The notes under the pieces: generated by a model | The model's input: the letters and a program-made list of their open reading frames with translations, nothing else | Told to the model about the DNA's origin: nothing | Databases searched by the model: none | Made by a program: the position numbers and the translations under genes | Source: Hymenolepis diminuta | Lineage: Eukaryota; Platyhelminthes; Cestoda; Cyclophyllidea; Hymenolepididae | Length of the DNA: 64,000 bases | NCBI GenBank assembly: GCA_900708905.1 | Contig: CAADRB010000017.1 | Span: 186,001 to 250,000 of the forward strand | Direction of reading: 5' to 3' | In this document: one piece after another, positions 50,301 to 60,875 of the stretch | Layout of the letters: each line of letters begins with the position of its first letter | Numbering within the stretch: position 1 is the stretch's first letter

Positions 50301-52432
50301 ATGGAGCTTTTAGTCATCCTCGGCTTTATGGTTAACGGCTTAATAAAGTAAGGAAGAGATCAGGAAGTCACTTCAATGCATTGACGACAGGAACATGTAA
50401 ATACGTGAATTAATTTAGCAATTTCACTCAGAACCAATCTTGATGTAATGTCGCCGAATGAAGATTGACTGCTAAGTTCCGGATATCTTAAAATTTAGGA
50501 TTAACTAATATCAATTGATGACTTCATGCCTTTTCATAAGAGCCTTGATGGTTAACTAAAACAATTAACGTCGACACAAGTTCGCAAAACCGAGAAAAGG
50601 AAAAGTGATTAAAAAATACAAGACGAAGTGAATTCCAATGGATGTCCATTCCCTATTTATAAACAAGTCGACAAACGGCATAAATTCCTTCACTGTCTGC
50701 GCGTTACTCATTGATTTTGGATTCAATGGCCGATCTTAATCTAGGATAGCAAGTCATTGAAGTTTTTGCCATAAAAATAGGTTAGACTCTTATACTTAGT
50801 ATTGAAATGCATTCAGACACTTTTCCGTCTTCTAACTTTGGGTAAGTTGAAGCTGGTAATCAAGCAGCTAAAGGAGGTGGTTTTATATGTAACGGATCAC
50901 TTTCTTTTTATCCATAATTTAAATCGTATCCACCAAACGGACTGGACCAAACATGTATTATCAAGTTGAGGCTCGAAGATTTTCATTGACTTATATTTAA
51001 ACTCAATTATTCTACACTGGAGGAACGTCTAGTACACTTTCTCTTCCCATCCTATAAATGTAAATCAAACCGTTTATTAAATATAACTTTCTATATTCAT
51101 AATCTACTTTTCTGGGTATTTAGGATCGTCTAATAGGAACTTCTGGCTTCTCTTTTACAAGAGAGACTAAAAATGTCTTACTCTTAGTGTTGAGCTGCAG
51201 CAATTTGTGTTGTTTCTTCATATATGCCTCCCAGGCTTTAGCAAATTAACACTGCCGACATCTACTTAGCGGTAAGAAGCGGTATTAATATCCGATGACA
51301 AATGAAGGATATTTAAGGTATATTTCATATCAGCGTACTGAAGAATTTAGGAAATTTAAATAACGAACCTAACAAAAAGCCTTTAATGATAATATTCAAG
51401 ATAAAATTGGTGAAATTACGCTTTAAGACAAGGTAAATAATAAATAACAATGTAAGAAAAATTATATTCTCAAACCTAAAGGATGTTCATTCTAAGTAGG
51501 GAACAAAGGAAATTTACACGCGGATTATGGAAAAGAACTCACTTATCATTTAACGATCGGCCACTTTCATAAGTCCCAGATCTAGTTGGAGAATTAATTG
51601 AGTTTTGCGGCGACGATTGGTTCTGATTATGGAGATTGTTGGACAAGTTGTTAGGGAAATGTGAGAAATTGCTGTCATGATTCTCAAAAACATTTTCATT
51701 AATGGGATTGTAATTCTCACTAAATGTAGAAAAATTACCGTAAATAGGTAAAATTTGTTAAATTTGAACACAAGAACAACATACTTGTCTGATTCTTGGT
51801 CTAAAACAACAGCTAAAATGCAAAAAGCAATGCAGATAAAAAGGAGGCAAAAAGATTTATTAATAAAACATTTTAACCAGATAATTATATCGGACCTTTG
51901 TGGAGCTTTGAAGGATCAATTGACTGATTTGTAACTGAATCTAACAACGCAGGGAGAATAGGAGAATTCTCGGAGATAGACTGCACATTATAATGACGAA
52001 TTAAATTTTCCCTCCGCTCAATTTTTAGTCCATCCTTAGAAACTTAACTTAAAAATAAAAAGAAACATACTAGACCAATCTCGTGCATTAAAACATTGAG
52101 TGTTTTCTTTAATTCCAGAGTTTGCAGGAAGTCCACTAGTAACGACAATGCATCAAGACCTTTTTAGTTGTAAATTACAGTAAAAATTGTTACCAGTTTG
52201 TTCTGAGGTTAGAGATGATAATTTCGATGGCGCCTGAACTGGTGTTTGTGCCGTTTTTCGATAAAATGCGGCATATACCGCTGCACTAAGCTGATCCTGA
52301 AACAAATGTTAACAACAAATATGTGGATCGTACTTGAATTTGTTTAAGAGTTCCATCAGCTCTGAGTGCTTCTAGTAAGCATTCTTTGAGATCTGAATCT
52401 TCCCCATCAACCTCAGGACTATTTTCTGACAT
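44222..52432 (-). CDS. CEP43: CEP43/FOP-like centrosomal LisH protein, 8 exons
   Basis: CEP43 (FOP, FGFR1OP) is a centriole and ciliary-base protein that dimerises through its LisH domain. Exons, in transcript order: 52432-52334, 52296-52194, 52159-52071, 52034-51896, 51800-51785, 51719-51543, 49848-49425, 44311-44222. All phases join to about 378 residues, close to the roughly 400 of the human protein. The N-terminus (ALRADGTLKQIQDQLSAAVY) matches the ENSGVLNRIKAELRAAVF helix of CEP43. The LisH segment (DALSLLVDFLQTLELKKTL) matches its VASLVAEFLQFFNLDFTL, and GLKIERRENLIRHY matches GLEGRENLARDL. The middle is Asn/Ser-rich, then Ser/Asp-rich. The start is the first ATG at 52430-52432. The first three introns are 37, 34 and 36 bases; the last two are 1.7 and 5.1 kb. 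The last exon is a proposal. If exon 7 is not spliced, the protein ends at 49401. Confidence 0.78.
45525..45690 (-). repeat. tRNA-like SINE copy 3
   Basis: Minus strand: a head with TAGCAGTCGGTGTGTGTGTC and GGTCACGGCATCG, and a body with GTAGAATTCGAGTTTCTCAT that aligns with copies 1 and 2. Confidence 0.55.
48531..48929 (+). CDS. Unrecognised open frame, Cys-containing, no Met
   Basis: A stop-free stretch of 132 codons ending TGA at 48927-48929. It has balanced amino-acid composition (nine Cys; segments such as VCEVRGCELDDYRC and GNGQSHWLSLTNKEG) unlike translated AT-rich spacer. There is no ATG in frame, so it could only be an exon or a relic. An AATAAA at 48932-48937 follows directly. It lies antisense within the CEP43-like terminal intron. 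I do not recognise a family. Confidence 0.3.
   Translation, partial: TSLNTPPRSDSQSELTTLSIYNKCNIRIYTSCVGSEVANALVCEVRGCELDDYRCILSQGNGQSHWLSLTNKEGARIAVSHQGGSLILRFCPREVLENAFLNRIRSCKRNYTSLFTPRIFDRNITCQFALSE
48932..48937 (+). terminator. AATAAA next to the unrecognised frame
   Basis: A canonical poly(A) hexamer starting three bases after the TGA. It may be chance. Confidence 0.25.
49425..49848 (-). CDS. CEP43: CEP43-like exon 7, Ser/Thr/Asp-rich
   Basis: It starts after TTTTACTAG and encodes a polar, likely disordered stretch ending in the acidic DNGDESDGSDIDSE. A GAG/GTGAGC donor follows. If unspliced, the frame runs on to TAA at 49401-49403, adding only seven codons. Confidence 0.78.
51543..51719 (-). 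CDS. CEP43: CEP43-like exon 6, Asn/Ser-rich
   Basis: It encodes an Asn-rich low-complexity segment (for example FPNNLSNNLHNQNQSSPQNS) ending SGRSLND. Acceptor TTTAG and donor GTGAGT fit. Confidence 0.78.
51785..51800 (-). CDS. CEP43: CEP43-like microexon (16 bases)
   Basis: It lies between TTTTAG and GTATGT. It carries two bases, four codons (QESD flanked by split codons) and two bases, which exactly bridge the phases of exons 4 and 6. Without it, exon 4 to exon 6 is out of frame. Confidence 0.65.
51896..52034 (-). CDS. CEP43: CEP43-like exon 4
   Basis: It encodes GLKIERRENLIRHYNV, conserved after the LisH motif, then a linker ending PSKLHK. Donor GTCCGA is weak but in phase. Confidence 0.82.
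52071..52159 (-). CDS. CEP43: CEP43-like exon 3: LisH motif
   Basis: It encodes LDALSLLVDFLQTLELKKTL followed by NVLMHEIGL, the two-helix LisH dimerisation motif. A 36-base intron follows. Confidence 0.85.
52194..52296 (-). CDS. CEP43: CEP43-like exon 2
   Basis: It encodes DQLSAAVYAAFYRKTAQTPV and a Ser/Pro-containing linker, completing the N-terminal helix of the family. The next intron is only 34 bases. Confidence 0.85.
52334..52432 (-). CDS. CEP43: CEP43-like exon 1 (start)
   Basis: It begins ATG and encodes an acidic MSENSPEVDGEDSDLK, then the helix KECLLEALRADGTLKQIQ. A 37-base intron with GTACGA and TTTCAG ends follows. Confidence 0.85.
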
Positions 52433-53702
52433 TATCTATTTACACTCGCATAAATTATTTTAACGTCAAGGTCAACATGGTATCAACAAAAGTATGAATA
52501 TCATCATTATAAAATAAATCCCGGTTAATATGCTTTAGATTGAATAAACTCTGTTTTACCATATTTTTGTTTTAATGTCAATTTTTTCATGAAATTGATT
52601 AAATTTACCTTGGAAATTTTAACTGCTATTCTTTTACTACTTTATCTACTACACTTGATCATACTATTGCAATGGCATTTTTAAAAAGTACTGTTTTCTT
52701 ACAAACTAGAGGGAAATAGTTTGAAAGATTTATCTTAGGCTTATGTTTGCATTCTGGTTTCTTTCTACTCATAAACTCAAATTTGGCCATCCTCTTTTGA
52801 ACAAGATTTGTTAAGTACGCTGGAGCATTCCGTTCCCTGGACGTGCTCTTATAAGGCGAACCTCCAACCTATCAAACTAATACGTTGACGTACAAGCACT
52901 GGTCTCATCTATTTTTACAGGCTCAAAAAATAGCCCATTCCAAAAATAATTCATTTGGCCAAATTTTGAAAATTAAGCAAGGTTTAATCAAATTATTCCT
53001 ACTAAAATTAAACTTTCCAATCAAACACAAATTTTTAATAAGAAGTGAATCTCCCTTGAATCATATGAAACAGTCATAAAGACATGAAAAGAATATTGTC
53101 CTTTTGCATATTTCTCCTCTCTATTAGGTTTCGACTTATATTACCCGATTAATTTTATTCGTATGTGTTTTACTATAAATATCAAGGACGTAGAGAAACT
53201 TTCGATAGTTGAAAATCGAAAACAATATTTTCTTGTGGCATACTTCTTAATGTTTTGGATATCCACATTTGATTCTACATTGCTAATGGAGATTAACTGG
53301 ATATAAATTATTTACAAAACCATCTATTAAAGTTAGCTTCAATGGTATTGTTATTATCTCCACAAAAATGGGAAAAAAATTATTTTCTATGAGGAACAAT
53401 CCTAAAGATAGTCATATAATAAGGACCCGTCAACAAAGCCACAGTCTGTGGATTTTTGAAAGATTATCAATACATACGGAGTAGTCTCTGTCAAACTAAT
53501 ATACAGGTGCATGCTGGCTCGAATATCTAGATAGTTAGTCTAAACAACTCTCCCTCTTTAACGAAAGAATGTCTAATTATATTCTCCTATAAATAGTTTT
53601 GTTAGAAAGCCACTTTGGAGTTATAATCTGCTTTTCTCTGTAGGATACCATAACCGACTCTTAGATTCCCTAAGACATTGCACTAGTTACAAACACGACC
53701 CG

Positions 53703-53732
53703 ACAACACCACAACACCACAACAACCACTAT
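53703..53732 (+). repeat. ACAACACC-type simple repeat
   Basis: Short tandem ACAACACC-like units in the CEP43-like upstream region. Confidence 0.6.
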
Positions 53733-53932
53733 ATCAACACAAGACACACGTTTCCGTATTGATAGGTCGATTTATATTATCCACCATTTACAACTGTAAT
53801 GTAAATAAATTTGTTCGATTAAAAAGGAATTAAAAGAAAGCAGGACTTAAAAGATGAAAAATAGAGAATCTTACACATAGGAATTATTTTGGGAAAATAT
53901 TATCTTCTTTTATGTAACAGAATAAATACACA

Positions 53933-54073
53933 TTTGCCTTGCCTTCCTTTCTCTCTGAGACTGAGCAGACTGTAGCATAGCGATATCTCCTGGGCGGATA
54001 GATCATAACAGCAGAACCAGATATCATAGCAGTACTACAGCGCAGAAGAGTCACACTTTACAAAAGTGAGCAA
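53933..54073 (+). repeat. Dispersed repeat A, copy 1
   Basis: Shares GCAGTACTACAGC, AGAAGAGTCACACTTTACAA and flanking sequence with 56655-56794. A second, more diverged part of the same repeat may lie at 53511-53650 (GCATGCTGGCTCGAATATCT). Confidence 0.7.
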
Positions 54074-54942
54074 ATGTGAAGACACCTGGACAGTACGTCC
54101 TATTAATTAGAAAAACACATTCAATTCGGATTCTTCATATCAAAATTAATTAAATAATCATTGTTTAATTAGTCCTAGTCTTTTAAGTCTTAATAGCTCG
54201 TGTAAAAACCATAAACTACCCGGAAAACGTGCATTTTCTCCAAGAACGCTTGTGATCTGTGAGAGATGGAGATTTTGAATGAATAATCGTTCAACGCTGA
54301 GAGGTAAACAGTAATCACTTATCAAATCATAAACATCGGAAATGCATTAGTGTAAACAATTCTGACTGCATCCGGACTTTAATTTGCGGATGGTATTCTT
54401 TTTGATTTAGAGTGGGGACAAATTTGGGGAAGTTAGTGACAACATTCAAAATGGAAAATTTACCAATCCTAACCATAATAGTAGACATTAGCGCAAACAT
54501 TTCATTGATCTGAGAACAAAACATGCTGACAGTTTTAATTAAGTGTTGGTCTAGTATTCAAAGAAATCTGTTGGGAAGAGGAGGCTTTAATTTTGAAGAT
54601 ACCAATGTAAGTTAGAGATGGATGATTTCAGTGCATTCTTCAACTGTACAAACTCCACTATTCCACTATATGCTCACTTCATTTTCCTTTCCTCTTGCAG
54701 TCGCCGATGACTGTCGTCATGGACTGGTAGTAACTGTGATAGTATTTAGTTGTTAACTGAAAGAATACATCTAACCGACCGAATAAATTAGCATTATTAA
54801 AAAATCATTTTAAAGCACACATTTAGAGCTTAACCTAAAAAAAATATTTCAGTAACCTTAAGGGGGTTAACGAAACAGCACAGTTCTAGTCTAGAGGTAG
54901 CGAAACCTATGCTCATTGGCGCACGTGGGTGACTAACAGCCC

Positions 54943-55032
54943 TGGTTAATTCTGGTCAATATGATGGTGGTAGAATGTGAATATCTCGTAAGAGTGACTC
55001 CAGGATACCTTCTCCTTACCCAAGTCAGGTAT
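54943..55032 (+). repeat. Dispersed repeat B, copy 2
   Basis: Aligns with 18949-19035, starting GGTTAATTCTGGTCA and ending near ACCCAAGTCAGGT. Confidence 0.6.
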
Positions 55033-55511
55033 TGTGAGACAGTCTATTGGCCTTTGGAAGTGCCGTAGGAGAGTTGAGTTACCGATGGAGCTTACGAAAC
55101 TTTACTAACTTAAAATTTGTAGCTATCTCATTTCTGTTATGCCAAAATTGTAGGCTGCTGAATATCATATAAGATCATTTCGTTTTCTCAACCTTCGGAA
55201 GAAAAAATGAACCACGGTAAAAAGACCGATTCTTCTTGATTTAAAAAACGGTCAATAAGCACTGAGCAAGCACTTACTACAATCCAGAAGAAAAATCGTG
55301 AAATTTTAATTTTGAAACGTAAACAGCCACTAAGTAAATATTGTACAACTTGAATTAAAAATCAAATGAAGTAAGATTCTTCGATACTTTGAAGTTGCAC
55401 AGTATATTTTTGATCCTCTCATCCGCTTCACATATTTGACTTCTTGTTAACCGATTTCAATTGCTTCTCACAATTAAAAATTGTAATTTTTTGCTCTATT
55501 GGGTAATAATA

Positions 55512-55580
55512 GTATCGGTGGTACAGCGGATAACAGATATATCTTTCAAGTCAAAGATCATGGGATCGACTCTCACTGAT
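55512..55580 (+). repeat. tRNA-like SINE head, plus strand
   Basis: TATCGGTGGTACAGCGGATAA (A box) and GATCATGGGATCGACTC (B box) at tRNA spacing. Confidence 0.5.
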
Positions 55581-56557
55581 TCACATTTAATGAGCTATAT
55601 CACTAATTATAGCCTGTAATTAAATTGGGTGTAAGGATGCGAGATAAGGATGCGGGCCCGAGATACATTCCTTCTACTCGAGTCCAAGTGCTGTTAGTAT
55701 CTCTCTTAATGAATTGTGGAGTTTTACTGATCATACTAATGTATCTGTGACCACCTTAGTTTTAGCAATCCGTCTGGATTCTGCTTTACTAGAAAGAAGA
55801 CGAGATCTGCATAGCTGCTGATGGAGATGACCAAGGGGTGAGAAATCTAGATAAATCAGTATATAATTACGAGGCTGAGTTTGTATGGAATTGATATGAA
55901 TGTCTATGAATGGTTGGAAAAACACTTATCAATCAGCACGGATATACTGAGGGAATTGTAATTTAAACAAGTATACTTTATAGAACATTTCTTAGAAAAG
56001 GCAAAATAAGATGAAAGGGTGTAATGATCTATAATAGTATAGAAAAAAAAGAAAGATGGACCAAGAAGTATTAAAGGGTGCAGGAATGAGAGGAAGGGAC
56101 CATTCTGTTACAATAACTACTATCCTCTCAAGCAGCATGGGATCTGCAGATGAGTATACCTCGGCATGAAAGCTTTCCATTTGTTCCCTTTCCCCATGTT
56201 GATCCAGTTAATCCTCTGGCTTTCATACTGACTGACGAGTACTGGCTTTGAGCATTATTTGTGACCGTCACATTCTCATCAACTTTGAGAGTTAACTACA
56301 GATTATAAGAATTGGATGCCCATAGATTAACTAGGTTGGGCATTGTTTCGGTATATCATATTATTGGAATACTTCAGCGGTTACATAGCAGAAAGCATTC
56401 AGACGCATGAAGCTAATCTCAAATAGGAAACAGGTACTAGATTATTTAATTGTTTAATCAGTTACTATTCCGCTGTGATAGAGTTTTGAATGAAATCCTG
56501 CTGCAATCTTTGATGTTTATTTAAAAGTTGAGACGAAATAAGGATGGAAGCATGCTG

Positions 56558-56794
56558 ACTCGAGTACCTGGACAGTTAGCCCTCTAATCATCGGGATAGT
56601 CATTAATAATATAGTACAAAGTCTTGTTAAAAAGCGAATTTGGGATAACTGCACATCTGTCTTGCCTTCTTTTCTCTCTGAAACTGAGTGGACTGTAGCC
56701 AGTAAATCCATTGTACGAATAGATCATAGCAGCAGAACTAGATATCTTAGCAGTACTACAGCATAGAAGAGTCACACTTTACAAAAATGGGCAA
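56558..56794 (+). repeat. Dispersed repeat A, copy 2
   Basis: The longer copy. Its first part (GCATGCTGACTCGAGTACCT) matches 53511-53540 and its second part (56655-56794) matches 53933-54073. Confidence 0.7.
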
Positions 56795-57948
56795 CTGAGC
56801 AGTTACAGAGTAATAAGATTACGTCTAATGGAAGGATAATTGGTAAGGAAATGAAACTATCCACGGACTAACAAATGGTAAACATTAATAAGTAAATTCT
56901 TAACTTATTTATAAACGGAATTCTGAGGTTTGCCTAACTGATCTGATGTTAGAAAGAGAAGCTCAATAAATTTTCCGAACCCTTAACTTTTTAGATTTCT
57001 AAACATACAATAATCTTTGATCCTCTTTGATTACGGATGGATTTTTCAAGAACCTATTCGATTCTATTCATTGTTATTTAACAATTCTAAACAGCACCAG
57101 TGTGAAAGTTTATGAACTTAGTGCCTTAACATAAGCTGTAAACTTATCATCAAACTGTATTAGGACATATTCCCCTACATTCTTTGATGTTAGCCGGTCT
57201 TATCGACCCACCCAATTAGCTTAAATTTTGCGGACGGTTATTCATATTTTTCATACAAGAGCTCCAACCTTTATACTCCTTGAAATGACAAGCATATCAA
57301 TAGTGGAAGTCTTACTAACGTATACTTTCTTTGGGGAATGAATTTAAGACCAAAAGAGGGAAGTAGTGGTAAAAATATTTAATAATAATTTTTTAAAATA
57401 ATTATTTGGCAAACGATTAAAATATTCGCCAAATTGGTAGAGGGTAATAGGTAAATAATGAAATATCGAATTTCGCCATCCACCAGTAAGCGTTAACTAG
57501 AGCTTGTACTAGGAAGCTCACTATCATAAGTCAGAACCGTAGCCCATCTCATTCTTATTAATGACGCGAAAAATAGATGATTCAGCTTTTAACGCTTATA
57601 TAAATAGAGACAAAATACAGAAATTCTCTTAGATAGGAAACCAATAAGTAGTTCAAAGTAGGCCAAGGAAAGTAGAAAAATAATAATAAGGTCGTGAAAG
57701 AGTCTTGTAGCGGATGCTACACCAATAAGCCTTTTTGGTAAATCTCAGTAATTCCCTTAAGCAGTCCAAATAACCCTCTAGCAGAGTCCTCTAGTATAAA
57801 TTTGCCCCCAAAATTCACTAGGCTATGTCCAAAGTAGTAAGAATAAAGAAGTTATTGAGTGGAGAGAGTTATTGCTCACTATGGCTCACTGCCAAAAGCT
57901 TATTCATTAAATACAATCAACGCTACGCTGCAGGGATATTGATCGCTG

Positions 57949-58040
57949 ATTGGCTGGGGAGGTCTCTTCACGCACGGCTGCGCTTGTTTTCTACGCGATG
58001 GGTTAAACATCGCACTTTCCAGAATGTTCTAGCGCACGTG
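57949..58040. promoter_or_regulatory. CCAAT / heat-shock element / E-box cluster
   Basis: An inverted CCAAT (ATTGG, 57949-57953), a perfect three-unit heat-shock element TTCCAGAATGTTC (58017-58029) and a CACGTG E box (58035-58040), all inside an unusually GC-rich patch. The target gene is unknown; none starts within 2 kb. Confidence 0.35.
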
Positions 58041-59126
58041 AAGTCCCCTTCGTCAGCCTTGGTAGCTTCGTGAATTCAATCTTACAAAATTTAACCTTAG
58101 GATTCAATTTGTGTACGTATTACCACATGAACATATTCCACTGCTCATTTTCAGATGTTCAGAATCTGCCTTCTGGTTTCCTTAGTAAATTCAGGTTTGC
58201 TATGTCCAGAGCTTATTGATCCCTTGGTTAATTTAGAACGCTTCAAGTAGTTTTTCCTTCCAATAGCAAAGATACTAGCGAGACGGTAAGAGCTAACATG
58301 ATTTAAATACTGCAGTATTCGCTGGTGTTAATTCAAGACGAATTCTGTTAGAAATGGAAGTGCATAGATCGTCTTGGAGATACTATGTCTAAATTAAATT
58401 TGTCTTCCAAAGCTTCAGCTGATAGCGGTTCTTGGCGCTAATTCAATTTACAATGAGTTTTTTGCATAAAAAATATTGCAAATAATAAATTTGATCTATA
58501 AACCTCCAAAGCGTGAATTTAATCCCATAAAATTTACAGAAAATGGGAATTTTGTTTAAATTACCGTGCTAATCAGACTATACGAAGTTGACCTAGTGAG
58601 AGTGAAAGTAAATTACACGCTAATTCAAATTAATTCAAATATTCAGTTTTTGGCCCGATGCCGAAGCGTACATTTTTTGGAGGAGACAATAGCGTAGTGT
58701 TACTTATCTTGGTAATATTATTTATATACGTGAATATGCAAGAGAAATAAAAAAAATGTTAATTATGCGGTAATATTTTAACATGAGAAATAGTAAAATG
58801 CTCCGGCAAGAGGTGAAACGGCAGGTCAAATAGGAGTATAGTAATGAAGCCATGATGTTAAAAGTTTGAATTTGGAAAGTATTGGTTGCCAACTTTCCTA
58901 TGATGGGTATAATTCACCTTTGTAGTATCCAAGTGCTCTAAAACTTAATTTAATTATTTGATTTTTGGGTTTCTGGCGGAGTTCATATCCGCAATATTCA
59001 AAGCTTTTAGACCATGCAGCAATTGTGAATGGGCTAACAACAGTTTTAGGGTAGATTAGATCAAAATGTATTGAATGAATCACGATGGAGGGTGAAGAGG
59101 ATAAGATGAATATGAGAGGCAATCAA

Positions 59127-59224
59127 AAGAGCCGGTAATTGACAAGCATGTGTGCGTAGAACATATGTGTTGTACATGCCAAAGTTAATTGAGCATAAGA
59201 GTCGGTAAATGAAAAACGTGTGCT
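59127..59224 (+). repeat. Imperfect direct repeat, 70-base period
   Basis: AAGAGCCGGTAATTGACAAG at 59127 and AAGAGTCGGTAAATGAAAAA at 59197, each followed by a GTGTGC-type end, just upstream of the TATA box. Confidence 0.5.
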
Positions 59225-59229
59225 ATCCC

Positions 59230-59257
59230 CCGCCCCCTCTCTTTGCATGTATAAAAG
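59230..59257 (+). promoter_or_regulatory. GC box and TATA box
   Basis: CCGCCCCC, then TTTGCATG, then TATAAAAG at 59250-59257. A strong core-promoter arrangement pointing toward the SLC1 gene 1.36 kb downstream, or to a short RNA gene. Confidence 0.45.
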
Positions 59258-59293
59258 GGGGCTTTATATAGATGCATAGAAAAGGGATGGAAT

Positions 59294-59328
59294 GGGTTCA
59301 GACATCGCTGGTCGGGGAAACTGAACCC
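59294..59328 (+). other. Hairpin downstream of the TATA box
   Basis: GGGTTCAG (59294-59301) pairs exactly with CTGAACCC (59321-59328) around a 19-base loop, 37-71 bases after the TATA box. Confidence 0.45.
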
Positions 59329-60613
59329 TAGCGACGTTCATTCAAGGATCCTCTAATTAAAATGAAACACTCGAGAACACATGATGATTCTCTACGAGGA
59401 ATCTGAGGTTATAGTAGGGTCAACCATTTCAAGCACACCAGTCAGGTCGAGATAATTAGGTCTCAGAGATTAGTAATGACAGATTAAAATTTTTGGAACT
59501 CATTGGATTCATCCTTCGACCACTTAATTTAATTGAATAATTGGGCACATCGACTTGATTCACTAATATCTGCCTACAGCCATGAGCAGATTGGTGGGAT
59601 CAGCAAAGGTATGATTTGCCTAGAGACAAGGAACTTAAAGGACTTTCAGTGTTGACCATTTGTGTTCTAACGCACAAAACCTGAATGAATGAGCTCAGCT
59701 AATTTAAAATCAGTCTGAAGTTATTTTTTTCACACATCAGTTTTAAACGTGTTTAGGAAGAGTAAAGGCAAGAATTTTGTAACAAATCAAGTCAAGGAAA
59801 ACTGGATGCTGTGGGATTCTTAAAGGAAACGCATACTGACTTTTATAACTGCACTATTTTAACTCTCAGATGATAATTTTTTATTGGTTGCTCTTAAGAA
59901 GAATTGAGCATAAAAAGAGTGTCATCTCAACTCTGCACACCGTAATTCGGCCTGTTTATGTCAATCCCTCTTTCTCTCACTCTACGCTGACGTTTATTTC
60001 TGTTCTCCTTCTCTCTCTCACTCCCTACGGTGGTTCAATATACTTTTCCCCAGTTTGAACTCTTGGCGTTCTTATTTGCTTCCTCTCAGGCTTTTGAAAG
60101 GTTATTGTTTTTGCAGGAGATATATCTACGCCTAATTTGCTTGGGGTCTTAGAGTAGTTCTACTGCCTGGATTAACTGTCTCTTTAATGGGTTTCACCGT
60201 CCATTCTCTTAGAGCATCTATCCAAATGTAGAGCACACATATAATTATTGGAATACACAAATCAGTTTACCTAAATAAAATCATAGCAGATGTTAAGCAT
60301 TCAGGTACTTTTAGAATAAATATCTTCACAAACTTCGAAGTTTCCATCTCAAGATAGTTACGATTAAAAGGCACTGCTACCTGCACCTATTTTGTTTATA
60401 TAGATGTAAAACTGACAGCAGTTTTCATGAGTTCGATTCCAGATTTAAGGGAATTCTCATTTTAACATTTAATCCTCCTCTCCTCCAGGCCACAGTTTAC
60501 CTCACACACCAGGAGTAAACTCAGTTAGCTTTATCCGATCGTGCAAATGAGTAAATACGGTTCAGTGAATGCAATGCGGTTGGTTGGTCACAGTTTGACG
60601 CACACTTAGCACC

Positions 60614-60875
60614 ATGGCGCTATATATATATATATATGTACCATTTCTATGCGCCAAACGGGTACTCATTGTCAGTAAACAGATGAGGAGGTCAATGGCT
60701 TTGGCAGAAGAAAAGGTGGAGAAGAAGCGAATGCTGAGTTGTTATAAGGCATTTATGAAGGGCCTGATGGACAACATGTTCACCATTCTCACTCTTATTG
60801 GCGTCGCCGTGGGATTCGGTATTGGTTTTGGAGTTGGTATCTTAAAACCTTCAGAAGTTGCCATAACATGGATTA
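60614..60875 (+). CDS. SLC1 exon 1: N-terminus and TM1
   Basis: ATG at 60614 has a good context (CACCATGG), but the next codons are a TA microsatellite encoding Tyr-Ile repeats. Met at 60683 (MRRSMALAEEK) follows an AG and gives a normal short N-terminus. TM1 is clear. Donor GTAAGT at 60876. Confidence 0.8.

Larger units (their letters stand above)
52433..60613. other. Intergenic region between divergent CEP43-like and SLC1 genes
   Basis: About 8.2 kb with no supported gene. It contains two copies of repeat A, one of repeat B, one tRNA-like head, a heat-shock-element cluster at 58.0 kb and a TATA-type promoter at 59.25 kb. Confidence 0.6.

Noticed and set aside
57825..58073. 82-codon open frame with ATG
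   Set aside because: Overlaps the CCAAT/heat-shock-element cluster and shows no motif. The GC-rich composition is better explained as regulatory sequence.
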